Positions 23,700 to 33,293 of a stretch of 64,000 nt of DNA are shown here, one piece after another. Position numbers and translations under genes: made by a program. Below the pieces are notes generated by a model. That model ran no database searches. It saw only the letters and a list, made by a program, of their open reading frames with translations, and was not told the DNA's origin. This DNA comes from Caloramator mitchellensis (GTDB lineage: Bacteria > Bacillota > Clostridia > Clostridiales > Caloramatoraceae): contig NZ_LKHP01000001.1 in assembly GCF_001440545.1 (NCBI RefSeq), forward strand, positions 186,001-250,000, written 5' to 3'. Each line of letters begins with the position of its first letter. Positions within the stretch are counted from its first letter, which is position 1.

Positions 23700-24051
23700 G
23701 GGGGCGTCTTGGCTTTCGACGGGGGTAGGAGGTATTCAGGAAGCGAGTCGTGGAACCTGGGGCCACGTTAAAAAACTGGGATTAAATATAAACGCAAACG
23801 ATAATTTAGCTTTAGCTGCCTAACTAACGGCAGCCGTTCTACCTATGAGTCCCACGGCATAGGATAGGGCGTCGACTAGTGGGGAACGAGCTTATCTAAG
23901 CTTTGCGATAAGCCTGTATTCATGAAGCTACTGAAGTCCAAATCCTGTCAGTGGGAGTTGGATGGAGGGAATGTCAAAACACTGACTGCACTCGGAGATG
24001 CCTGGGTGTCTATGCCTTCGGACAGGGGTTCAACTCCCCTCGCCTCCACCA
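23700..24051 (+). ncRNA. ssrA: Transfer-messenger RNA
   Basis: tmRNA of about 352 nt. The 5' GGGGGCG (23700-23706) pairs with CGCCTCC (24041-24047) to form the acceptor stem, and ACCA is encoded after it. The 5' part has the typical GGCTTTCGACGGGGGTAGG and the T-arm is GGTTCAACTCCCC. The tag reading frame begins at the resume codon GCA 23794-23796 and ends at TAA 23821-23823, coding ANDNLALAA, a standard proteolysis tag ending in LAA. Together with SmpB and RNase R upstream, it forms a complete ribosome-rescue module. Confidence 0.97.
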
Positions 24052-24080
24052 AAATCTAAACTTTAATTTCGATACAATTG

Positions 24081-24117
24081 TCTTGAAGCATTAAGTTTCA
24101 AGGCTTTTTACTTTTTT
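24081..24117 (+). terminator. Terminator of ssrA
   Basis: CTTGAA (24082-24087) and TTCAAG (24097-24102) form a stem followed by GCTTTTTACTTTTTT. It lies 30 bases beyond the tmRNA 3' end. The next 100 bases to the Rhs pseudogene show nothing else recognisable. Confidence 0.65.
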
Positions 24118-24224
24118 GAAATGAGTTCATATAACCGATAATTACCAATTTACCACAATTTACTTATTGAAACCGGTCCCCTTTAATGTTAATATTTTAT
24201 TAACAATTTTGCCGAAAGGGGTTT

Positions 24225-24583
24225 TATGATGCACAATTTAAACGTCGCATTTCTTTTATTCTAATCTTCACGCTAATTTTTTCTTTTATCAACATCAAAG
24301 TATTCGCAGACATTTTTAACAGTTATTCCTCAGAAGAAGATGCACTAAATATTACAGAAACTACTAAAAAGGAAGCAAAAATAATCAAGGAAGTAGAAGA
24401 AAAAAGAGAAAAGAACATAAAACATTTTAAAAGGATGACTTTACATATGAAGCAGCAATATATCCTACAGCAGTTCATTACTTAAAGGACGGTAAATGGA
24501 AGGATATAGATAATTCATTAATCCAGGCAAAAGATGAAGATAACTTAGACATTCTTGAAAACAAAGAAAACTCATACAAATAA
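24225..24583 (+). pseudogene. Broken N-terminus of an Rhs/YD-repeat wall protein
   Basis: Following the best protein sense across frames gives a secretion signal (RRISFILIFTLIFSFINIKV then FA), a charged coiled segment, and then FTYEAAIYPTAVHYLKDGKW, the typical opening of large clostridial Rhs/WapA-like surface proteins. The ATG at 24225/24228 is out of frame with the signal peptide by one base (an A appears lost near 24240), a second frameshift lies near 24430, and the third frame ends in TAA at 24581-24583. The continuation into the next feature is missing several hundred codons found in relatives. The gene is therefore dead at its N-terminus. Confidence 0.75.
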
Positions 24584-27500
24584 AATTCCAACAGATGCTG
24601 CGAGTTCAACGGTTTATGCAAGATTTGGGATAGTAGAAGAGTCAGGGGATGCATATTTTGATGCACTACAGCTTGAGGATGGATTTGTAGCAAACAGATA
24701 TAACCTTGTAGAAAATGCTGACTTTTTATATGGAACAGATACACCTACATTCTGGACAAAAAACAGCTACTTAAACAGCAACGACACAAAGGTTACATCA
24801 ACAGCAGCACCAGGGCTTGATTCCAATCTATTTAGAATATTTGGTGAGGCAACAAAAACAAAGACCCTTTATCAAAAGATATATGTAGAAGGAAAAGCGG
24901 GAGATACATTTGTAGTATCCGGGTGGGCAAAGGCAAACTCAGTTCCAATATCACAGGGAAGATACTTTGCAATAGACATAGGCTTTGAAAAGGTAACAGG
25001 AGGATATGAATACCAAGTAGTCCCACTTAATCAGGATTCAAACGACTGGCAGTATATATCAGATAGAGTTGTAGCAGGATCGGATTACAAGAGCATAAAC
25101 ATATATGTTTTATACTACAATAATGAAAACATAGCCTGGTTTGATGGACTTGGGCTTTACAAAGAAGAATTTGGTGATAGGTTTGAATATGATACTAATG
25201 GAAACTTAACAAAGGTAATAGATATTGAAAACAATCAAACAAACTTAACCTATGAAAACAACGATGTTACAAATTACACCGAACCAAAAGGCAATTCATC
25301 AAGTTTTTCTTATGATGAGAAACATAATCTAACAGAAGGGACTTCATCTGAGGGGACACTGCAAAACTACTCATACGATGATCACGGCAATGTAATTGAA
25401 ACCAAGATAGGACCAGAAACAAATTATATAAAGACAACAACAACTTATGATGAAAATTACAATTATCTAAAAACCCAAACAGATGCGTCAGGAAATACCG
25501 TAAGCTATAACTTTAATACAACAAAGGGAGTATTAAACAGCCTAACAGATGCTAAAAATTCAATTATAAATTATGTTTATGACAATTTAGACAGAATGAC
25601 AGAAGCCAAGATGGCATTAAATGAGAATGACGAGGTAAAGAATACTTACACCTATGCAAATGACAGACTAAGTGAAATAGGACATAATGGATTTAGCTAT
25701 AGCTTTGTTTATGATGCATTAGGAAGAAATACGGAGGTTAAAGTTGGAAGCCAAAGCCTAATAACTAACATCTATGATTCCTACAGCAGGATAGAGAGTT
25801 CAACCTATGGAAACGGGCAAACAATAAGCTATAACTATGATGACCTTGACAGAATTACTGCAAAAAAATATAACGGAATAGAAAGGTTTAGATATGAATA
25901 TGATGCAAGCGGAAATTTAGGCTATTTAGATGACTTTGTAAATGGGGTAAAATATAGGTATGTATATGATATTTCAGAAAGATTAATAAAGATAGAGGAT
26001 TCCAATGGAAATAGAATAAATTATTCCTACGATTCAAACAGCAACAAAAGCAGCGTAGTTGAAAGGATAAACGGCTTGAGCTTTACAACAAGCTATTCCT
26101 ACGATAAGGACAATAAGGAAAAGGAAATAAATCTTTCAAATGGAGCAAAGGTTACAAATAGTTATGACATTTTAGGAAGACTAAGCAATAAAGTTATTTT
26201 AACAGGGTCAGCATCCTTTACAACAAACTACAGCTATGAAGCAGGTGCATACCAAAACTCAACAACAAACAGATTAAGCGAGATTGATAACAATGGTAAA
26301 AAGATAAACTACACCTACGATGCAAATGGGAATATTGAAACAATAACCCAGGATGGAAAAAGAATTAAATATTATTACAACAAGCTAAATGAACTTATAA
26401 GGGAAGACAACCAAATATTAAACAAGACAATAGTATATACTTATGACTTAGGCGGTAACATTTTAAGCAAAATAGAATATCCGTATACAGAAGGATTACC
26501 TGAAAATCCTACTAAGACAATAACCTACACATACAACGATTCTAACTGGAAGGATAAACTAACAAGCTTTGACGGAAAGACAATAACCTATGATAATATA
26601 GGGAATCCTCTATCCTATAATGGCTATACCTTTACATGGGAAGAGGGAAGACAGCTTTCTAGGATACAAGGTAACGGCCTTAATATTTCCTTCAAATACA
26701 ACGACCAAGGTATAAGAACCGAAAAAACTATAAATGGTGTTACAACAAAATATTACCTTTTAGGCGATAAAGTTATTCTTGAAACAAACGGCACCGATAC
26801 AATCCACTATTCCTACGATAGCCAAGACAACCTTGTTTCAATGAATTTAAATGGGGTAGAATATTACTATATAAGGAACGGGCAAGGGGATATTATAGCT
26901 TTAATAGACGCAAACGGGAATGAAGTTGTAACTTATACTTACGATAGCTGGGGGAATATTATCTCTATTGACGGAAGCCTTGCAACAACTGTAGGGGTTA
27001 AGAATCCATATAGGTATAGAGGATACAGATACGATGAAGAGACGAATCTGTATTATCTACAAAGCAGGTTCTACAATCCTGAGTGGGGTAGGTTTATTAA
27101 TGCGGATGCGATTGTAGGGGAAAAGGGAGAATTACTGTCCCATAACATGTTTGCGTATTGCAGCAATGATCCAGTAAACATGGAAGACCCAGATGGTGAT
27201 ATAGCATGGTGGGTTGGTGCAGCTGTAGGCGGAGCAATAACTGATTCAGTGCTATATCTTTTACAGCATAGTAATGGAGGATTTAGTTGGAGCGGATTAG
27301 GGAAAGCAGCTGCAACAGGTGCTATTACAGGTGTAGCATTAGCTGGAGCAGGAAAGTTTATTGCAAAGGGAGTAAGAGCATTAGTTTCCGCTAGAAAAGC
27401 GAAGACAATTATTAAGGGAACGAGTAGTACTGCTAATAAGCTTATTAAATTCAAAGGTGATGAAGCAGTTGCTCATTTTGAACGTCATGGGAAAGAAATG

Positions 27501-27743
27501 ATGGATGCTCTAGGTAAAAAACAATACAATCTTAAGAATTACATGGATGATGCAAACTTTGTAATACAAAATGGTGAATTTGTTCCTGAGCTTAATGGAT
27601 ATGTAAGACTGATTGGTGGACAAGGAAGTGCAAAATATGGATTTGTTGGTTTAGATAGAGCAACTGGAAATATTACAACATTTCATATAAAACCTGTTTC
27701 CGAGTTAATAAAAAAAGCTCCTAGTCTAGGGTTAGGAAGATAA
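24555..27743 (+). pseudogene. Rhs/YD-repeat toxin protein, C-terminal part with nuclease-like tip
   Basis: A long uninterrupted frame of 1,062 codons, whose only start is a TTG without a ribosome site, so it is probably the surviving body of the gene broken just upstream. Residues about 30-210 are a carbohydrate-binding-like module (YFDALQLEDGFVANRYNLVE). Residues 210-870 hold many YD repeats of the form YDxxGN. The Rhs core ends with YRYRGYRYDEETNLYYLQSRFYNPEWGRFINAD region and DPDG (about residue 882). Beyond that comes a variable tip with two hydrophobic pre-toxin stretches and a domain with HFERHGKEMMDAL and a late TFHIKP, resembling BECR-fold RNase toxins. The tip assignment is by pattern only. 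An immunity gene follows. Confidence 0.75.
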
Positions 27744-27755
27744 TGGAGGTTGCGT

Positions 27756-28124
27756 ATGGTGAAAATAAGTAAAGTAAAATGGCTTTCTGAATCTGCATTG
27801 GAAGCAGAAGTAACTGTATCAGATGGGACTTACGATTTGAAATGTTTTTCACAACCATTTAAGAAGGAACAGGGGAGGATTTTAAACGAGCCTATATATT
27901 GCTTCAATAATAAAAATGTGGTCAAAAGCCTTGAAAACAAATATGTTGTTGAAAAATTAAGTGAATCATTTGCTTATAAGTTAACAGGAAAATTTACTAA
28001 TAAACATGATTGCTTAGTGCAACTCGGCGAAATTATTATACAATTAGAACAAGGTGTTATTCCAAATGATATAGAAGTTGGAGAATACATTAATTTCTAT
28101 TGTCAGAGACTTGATTTATACTAG
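27756..28124 (+). CDS. Putative immunity protein for the Rhs toxin tip
   Basis: 122-residue cytoplasmic protein, no signal peptide or membrane segment, starting 12 bases after the toxin stop with GGAGG at 27745-27749. I do not recognise a named family. Position directly after a polymorphic Rhs tip, size, and lack of catalytic motifs are typical of immunity proteins that bind and block the toxin. The reading frame is intact even though the toxin gene's N-terminus is broken, which suggests selection to keep protection against sibling cells or it is simply a recent break. Confidence 0.65.
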   Translation: MVKISKVKWLSESALEAEVTVSDGTYDLKCFSQPFKKEQGRILNEPIYCFNNKNVVKSLENKYVVEKLSESFAYKLTGKFTNKHDCLVQLGEIIIQLEQGVIPNDIEVGEYINFYCQRLDLY

Positions 28125-28132
28125 ATACAAAC

Positions 28133-28258
28133 ACATGGGAAGAGGGCAGACAGCTTGCAGGAATTTTAGGTAACGGGCTTAACATTTCCTTCAAATACAA
28201 CGACAACGGTATAAGAACAGAAAAAACTGTAAACGGAGTTACAACATAATATTACCTA
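28133..28258 (+). repeat. Displaced duplicate of Rhs coding sequence
   Basis: This stretch is a close copy of 26635-26758 inside the Rhs gene: both encode the WEEGRQL and NGLNISFKYND region and then EKT-NGVTT. The copy lies after the immunity gene and ends at an in-frame TAA where the parent reads AAA. Such leftovers of an older Rhs C-terminal end, pushed downstream when a new toxin tip recombined in, are known from Rhs/CDI loci. Confidence 0.85.
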
Positions 28259-28317
28259 TCTTGTATCAAAATCATCGTCCAAAGACATATTGCACTATAA
28301 TATTGATACAATGTGTG

Positions 28318-28349
28318 TGAAGCCATGAATTTTTAGGCTTTCTTTTTTT
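28318..28349 (+). terminator. Terminator after the Rhs remnant
   Basis: GAAGCC and GGCTTTC pair around an 11-base loop, followed by TTTTTTT. The text 28350-28662 then holds only short broken coding scraps and AT-rich sequence leading to the macro-domain gene; I see no intact gene there. Confidence 0.6.
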
Positions 28350-28662
28350 GGGGTATTTTACTATTAAAGGTGGGGGAAATTTGTGATTAATTAAAGACAA
28401 AGAGAAAATTTATTCACATAGGAGATAATTCAAAATTAGCCTATAGTCTTGCAAGCAAAGAGGAATTTAAATAAAAGTGTAGAATAATTTCTCTAAGTAA
28501 ATAAATACAATCTTTAATTTTTTTTGAAATATGATTTATTGTTTAAAATCATTTTGTATTTAAGTTGCCTATTTTGTGCCCTAAATAATAGGTATAATGC
28601 TATAAAAGTCAAAGCTTGGTAAATTCTATTTATTTAAAAATATAAAGGAAGGGGGTTATTCG

Positions 28663-29670
28663 ATGCCACTAGAAATAATCCGTAATGATATAACGAAAGT
28701 ATACGCTGATGCGATTGTTAATGCAGCAAACTCTTCACTTCTTGGTGGCGGAGGTGTTGATGGAGCAATCCATCGTGCTGCAGGACCTGAGCTGCTTGAA
28801 GAGTGCAGAAATCTTGGTGGATGTGAGACTGGACAAGCAAAAATAACAAAAGGGTATAAACTTCCGGCAAAATATGTAATCCATACTGTTGGGCCTGTTT
28901 GGCAAGGTGGTAAAAATAATGAGGAGATGCTGCTGGCAGATTGTTATAAGAACTCACTTGCATTAGCGAAGGAATATAAACTTGAGAGCATTGCGTTTCC
29001 TTTAATATCAACAGGTGCCTATGGGTATCCCAAGGATAAAGCATTAAAAATAGCAATTTCAGTAATAGGAGATTTTCTGCTAAACAATGATATGACAGTT
29101 TATCTTGTTGTTTATGATAAATCAGCATTTGTCATGTCCGAGAAACTGTTTTCATCCATTAAGCAATATATTGATGATAAGTATATAGAAGAACAACCCT
29201 TTAATCGTAGATATTTGATTGAGGAAATGCACCAAGCGAGCTACTCTATGGAGCCTGAGTTTCAAACAGCTGAAGAATCAATAATAAACAAAAAGAAAAA
29301 ACGAAGCCTTGATGATGCTATAAAGCATTTGGATGAAACATTTTCACAGATGTTGCTTCGTTTGATTGATGAAAAAGGCATGACAGAAACAGAAACTTAT
29401 AAAAAGGCAAATATAGACCGAAAATTATTTTCTAAAATCCGAAACGATGTAAATTATAAGCCAAGTAAGCCTACTGCAATTGCTTTTGCTATTGCATTAA
29501 AATTAAACCTGGATGAAACAAAAAACCTGCTGCTTAAGGCCGGATATGCTCTCTCTAACAGTAATAAATTTGATATCATCATTCAGTATTTTATTGAAGA
29601 AGAAAACTACAATATATTTGAAATCAATGAAGCTTTGTTCGCGTTTGGTCAAAATCTATTAGGAGCGTAG
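28663..29670 (+). CDS. Macro-domain protein with C-terminal HTH-like domain
   Basis: Residues 1-170 are a macro domain of the MacroD/YmdB class: [20 protein letters not shown] and [10 protein letters not shown] are the ADP-ribose-binding loops, and family members remove ADP-ribose from proteins or O-acetyl-ADP-ribose. The C-terminal part (about residues 220-335) has a helical region with [20 protein letters not shown] and [20 protein letters not shown], resembling an XRE-like DNA-binding fold. GGAAGGGGG precedes ATG 28663. A VWA gene follows 110 bases later. The fusion suggests an ADP-ribose-linked signalling or stress role rather than simple metabolism; that is inference. Confidence 0.85.
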   Translation: MPLEIIRNDITKVYADAIVNAANSSLLGGGGVDGAIHRAAGPELLEECRNLGGCETGQAKITKGYKLPAKYVIHTVGPVWQGGKNNEEMLLADCYKNSLALAKEYKLESIAFPLISTGAYGYPKDKALKIAISVIGDFLLNNDMTVYLVVYDKSAFVMSEKLFSSIKQYIDDKYIEEQPFNRRYLIEEMHQASYSMEPEFQTAEESIINKKKKRSLDDAIKHLDETFSQMLLRLIDEKGMTETETYKKANIDRKLFSKIRNDVNYKPSKPTAIAFAIALKLNLDETKNLLLKAGYALSNSNKFDIIIQYFIEEENYNIFEINEALFAFGQNLLGA

Positions 29671-29780
29671 TATGCATAAATTTAAAAGAATGACAGATTT
29701 GTCGCTTTCCATGCGACCATTCATTGTATTCTAAATGTTATACTTAAATTACAATAAATGGTTGATTGGAGGATAACGCC

Positions 29781-30431
29781 ATGAAAAAAGGTTTAACAGA
29801 ATTGGTATTTATTCTTGACAGAAGTGGGTCAATGAGTGGTCTTGAAAGCGATACTATCGGCGGATTTAATGCTATGATTGAAAAGCAGAAAAAAGAGCAG
29901 GGCGAGGCTCTGATTACTACAGTGTTGTTTGATGACAAATATGAATTGCTGCACGAGCACGTAAACCTTCGTAGCGTTGAACCTATTACAGATAAAGAGT
30001 ATTTCGTAAGAGGTACTACTGCATTATTGGATGCAATGGGAAAAACTATCAACAAAATAGTAAATATTCAGAAACATATACCTGAAGACGAGCGAGCTGA
30101 ACATGTTATGTTCGTAATAATTACTGATGGTATGGAGAATTCTAGCAAAGAGTTCAGTTATGAAAAAGTTCGCCAGATGATTGAGTATCAAAAGAGAAGA
30201 TATGGCTGGGAGTTTATCTTTCTTGGTGCAAACATTGATGCCATTGCTACAGCAGAGCGCTTTGGTATAAGTCAGGATAGGGCGACTAATTATAATGCAG
30301 ACAGAGAGGGCACTTTACTAAACTACGAGGTTATAAGCGAAACAGTAAGTTGTTTTCGAACTAGTCGTAAAATATCAGAAAACTGGAAAGCTCGTATTGA
30401 AGAGGATTTCAAAAAGCGAGGAGGAAGGTAG
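29781..30431 (+). CDS. VWA-domain protein
   Basis: 216-residue protein consisting of one von Willebrand A domain of the TerY-like cytoplasmic kind. The metal-ion site is complete: DRSGSMSG (DxSxS), a threonine in RGTTALLDAMG, and ITDGMENSS. No signal peptide or membrane segment. ATG 29781 is preceded by GGAGGA; an upstream in-frame TTG overlaps that ribosome site and is unlikely. VWA proteins of this type act as scaffolds in stress systems with macro, kinase or phosphatase partners, and here the only neighbour is the macro-domain protein. Confidence 0.87.
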   Translation: MKKGLTELVFILDRSGSMSGLESDTIGGFNAMIEKQKKEQGEALITTVLFDDKYELLHEHVNLRSVEPITDKEYFVRGTTALLDAMGKTINKIVNIQKHIPEDERAEHVMFVIITDGMENSSKEFSYEKVRQMIEYQKRRYGWEFIFLGANIDAIATAERFGISQDRATNYNADREGTLLNYEVISETVSCFRTSRKISENWKARIEEDFKKRGGR

Positions 30432-30433
30432 TA

Positions 30434-30744
30434 GATTATTTAAATAAAACAGCATATGTTGTACGTGCAGAATCTATATCAAGGAAATATGTAGTTGAAA
30501 AATTAAAAACAATTTGAAATACAGGTGCTAGTGCTCTTATAGGAAATATATTAAAGATAATTTCTATATTAACAGTAGAGAATGGGAAAACTACTGTTCT
30601 TGCAAAGGTTAGAACTAAGCATAAAGCAAAAGATGTAATGATGAAAAAGTAGTTAAGGATATTGCAATGTATGGGCTTAAAGAGATTGTAATACATCACA
30701 TAAACTGCTTTAATGAGGCTTTAGAAATTTCAAAAACTATATAA
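30434..30744 (+). pseudogene. Decayed coding fragment of unknown origin
   Basis: The frame from 30434 reads DYLNKTAYVVRAESISRKYV but is cut by TGA near 30515 and TAG at 30650; sense then continues in another frame (VKDIAMYGLKEIVIHHINC) to TAA 30742-30744. There is no start codon or ribosome site. This is clearly old coding sequence but I cannot name the family. Confidence 0.5.
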
Positions 30745-32113
30745 GCAAAATAGTAAAGACAATGATAAATCTTTAATTGAACAAGTAAGCTTATATGAAC
30801 CTAAACCTATTTACAATTTAAACAGTGAATTTATAAATAAATTAAAAGAATTTGATAAAGAAATTGCAGATTTGGCTAATGTTCCGGATGATTATGAAGA
30901 ACCTCCTTTAAATTCTACAGAGCTTATTGAAAAAGATTTTAATGACGGTAAAATTTCATTAGAAAAAGCTTCTTTATTTAAGATTTTTGCCGATTATGAT
31001 GAAAAGCGTCTTCCGGATAAATACAAATCTAATCAACCTGCCGATACTTGTGAATATGCTATAAGATATTTAGCAGATAATTGGGATAACATATCACAAT
31101 AAACACAAAATGAGGAATTGCCATATCTTCTGCCCATAAATGATAATCGCAGTTTTTTTTCACCAGTTAATAAAAAAGAAAATAAAAGATCAAAGCTGAA
31201 TTTTTTCAATGAAGCCTTTGCAGCAACAGAAGATTATCAGGAGTATGTTGATGAATTTACCATTGAAGACCAGAAATTTGAAATTGTATACTATGAAAAC
31301 AAAAAATGGCCTGATAAAAAAAGGCAGTCAATAAAAACAATGGCTTCACAAGTTAAAGAGGCATTAATATATTCGTGGGGGAAGTTTAAACCATTAATGA
31401 AAATAAAACCTTCAAAGCCTTATATAATTGAAATATTTGAAATGCCAGAAACAATATGGGGTAATTCGTTTTATTTTAAAGGTAATTATAGAATAAGAAT
31501 TAATGATTTATTATGTGATTTAGAAAAGTATGTTAAATCTACTATAGCACATGAACTTTTTCATACATTTCAGTTTGAACTAAAACTTGGTTATAAGTCA
31601 GTTGAAGAAATATGGTTAAGTGAAGCAACTGCTGTATGGTCTGAAAACTATGTTTATCCTGATTATAATGTGGAGTGAGTATCTGATCCGCTTCCTTTAG
31701 ATGGCATAAGTCAAGTTATAGCTATAACTATGGATATGGATGATTGGAATGCTAAAGGTATCAATATATCAAAGGAAATTAATGCATTTAACCATAGGTG
31801 TCCTTTAACTAAAGCTTTTTTGGTGGATTTTGATAAGATTACTAAACAACTAAAAAATATCGAAAACATGCCTGGAATGGAGAAAAGTATTGTTCCTAAT
31901 TCTAAAGAAATGAAAGAGGCAATGGACTTTTTAAAAGAAAATAATAAAAATAAAATTTATATACCAAATCAGGGGAATACAAATGGATTATCAACTTTGA
32001 ATGCTATAAATACTATAACTAAAGCAATGACTCCAGGGAATAAGATATCAAATGGATCTGCAACACTTAAAATAAGGGTTAATGCAGTGTACACGAAATA
32101 TTATGGAGAATAA
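30725..32113 (+). pseudogene. Zinc metallopeptidase, interrupted by two nonsense codons
   Basis: One reading frame runs from 30725 to the TAA at 32111-32113 but contains TAA at 31100-31102 and TGA at 31676-31678; all three pieces are in the same phase, so the damage is point mutation, not frameshift. The middle piece has HELFH (31550-31564) in STIAHELFHTFQFE, followed by WLSEATAVWSENYV, the zinc-binding HExxH and downstream glutamate helix of gluzincin-like proteases. There is no start codon, and the N-terminus has no signal peptide, so the true start was lost too. It overlaps the end of the preceding decayed fragment. Confidence 0.75.
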
Positions 32114-32209
32114 AATCTTGTAGTTTGATTAAACTTTGCTATTGTGTATAATTTAAGGTTTTAGTAGAAATTAATTTAAAAGATATTATAAATATGGGGA
32201 GGGGATAAC

Positions 32210-33142
32210 TTGCAAACTGATACGTTTGCTTTCAGCAACGGGCAAAATGTAGAAATTTTTACTTATAAATGGATGCCAAATGAAGATAAAGAAATAAAAG
32301 GTGTAATTCAAATAGCTCATGGAATGGCTGAAACTGCTGCAAGGTATGATAGATTTGCAGAATTTTTTACTAACGAAGGATATGTAGTATATGCAAATGA
32401 TCATGTAGGGCACGGAAAAACTGCTAAATCTATCGAAAATGTTGGATATACAGGCAAAGATGGATTTAACAGAATGATATACGACATGAAGCAATTAAAT
32501 GATATTATAAAAAAGGAATATCCAAATGTGCCTGTGTTTTTATTAGGACATAGCATGGGGTCATTTTTAGCACAATCGTATATAACAAAATATGGAAATA
32601 CAATTAACGGTGTAATCTTATCAGGAACTGCAGGGAAACAGGGAATACTCTTGGACATAGGAATTTTTCTTGCTAAGCTTGAGATGAAGAGAAAAGGAGA
32701 GAGATGGCAGAGTAATTTGCTCAACAAATTATCCTTTGGAAATTATAATAAATCATTTAGGCCTAATAAGACTGAATTCGACTGGTTAAGCAGAGATGAA
32801 AAAGAGGTTGAAAAATATATTAATGATCCATTCTGTGGAACGGTCTTTACAGCAAGCTTCTACTATGATTTTTTTAATGGGCTTAAGAAAATACACCAAA
32901 AGAATTATATGGCTAAAATTCCTAAAGACTTACCGATTTATATTTTTGCAGGTGAACAGGATCCAGTGGGAAATAAATGTAGGACTATTAAATGGCTGAT
33001 AGAAAAATATAAAAAATTAGGGATTAAGGATGTTTCTTATAAATTTTATAAGGATGGGAGACATGAGATGCTAAATGAGATTAATAGGGATGAAGTTATG
33101 AGTGATTTACTGTTCTGGTTACAGTCAAAAATAATCAAATAG
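32210..33142 (+). CDS. Alpha/beta hydrolase, monoacylglycerol lipase type
   Basis: 310-residue serine hydrolase of the lysophospholipase/monoacylglycerol lipase group. The oxyanion motif IAHGMAET, the acid-stabilising YANDHVGHGKT, the nucleophile elbow LGHSMGS, the aspartate in GEQDPVG and the late histidine in DGRHEMLNE form a complete triad with the expected order. No signal peptide, so cytoplasmic. The start is TTG 32210, chosen for the strong GGGGAGGGG five bases upstream. It stands alone between the pseudogene and the radical SAM gene. Confidence 0.88.
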   Translation: MQTDTFAFSNGQNVEIFTYKWMPNEDKEIKGVIQIAHGMAETAARYDRFAEFFTNEGYVVYANDHVGHGKTAKSIENVGYTGKDGFNRMIYDMKQLNDIIKKEYPNVPVFLLGHSMGSFLAQSYITKYGNTINGVILSGTAGKQGILLDIGIFLAKLEMKRKGERWQSNLLNKLSFGNYNKSFRPNKTEFDWLSRDEKEVEKYINDPFCGTVFTASFYYDFFNGLKKIHQKNYMAKIPKDLPIYIFAGEQDPVGNKCRTIKWLIEKYKKLGIKDVSYKFYKDGRHEMLNEINRDEVMSDLLFWLQSKIIK

Positions 33143-33227
33143 AAATGGATTTAGAAGTAGTAAAAAGTATAGAATGATATTAAGGATTAAAGGAAATTTG
33201 AAGTATGAAAATTAGTAGGAACTAAAT

Positions 33228-33256
33228 TTGAATAAAATAATGTTTATTAGTATAAT
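33228..33256 (+). promoter_or_regulatory. Promoter of the radical SAM gene
   Basis: TTGAAT (33228-33233), a 17-base spacer, TATAAT (33251-33256), about 38 bases before the start codon. Near consensus. Confidence 0.7.
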
Positions 33257-33293
33257 GTTGTTGAACTAATGATGAAACTAAGGAGGACAAGTA

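Noticed and set aside
24028-24051. Duplicated tmRNA 3' end as an attachment site of an integrated element
   Set aside because: I looked for a second copy of the CTCCCCTCGCCTCCACCA region downstream and did not see one; no integrase gene is present in the window.
25170-26800. Tandem repeats as a CRISPR array
   Set aside because: The repeats are coding YD repeats of the Rhs protein, vary in length and sequence, and lack regular spacers. No cas genes occur.
28350-28662. Possible small gene between the Rhs remnant and the macro gene
   Set aside because: Only short frames with no start and no ribosome site; one scrap near 28420-28470 reads like protein but is too short to support.
31676-31678. 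TGA as a second selenocysteine site
   Set aside because: No SECIS-like hairpin follows, the motif is not one of known selenoproteins, and a TAA interrupts the same frame upstream. A pseudogene is the simpler reading.
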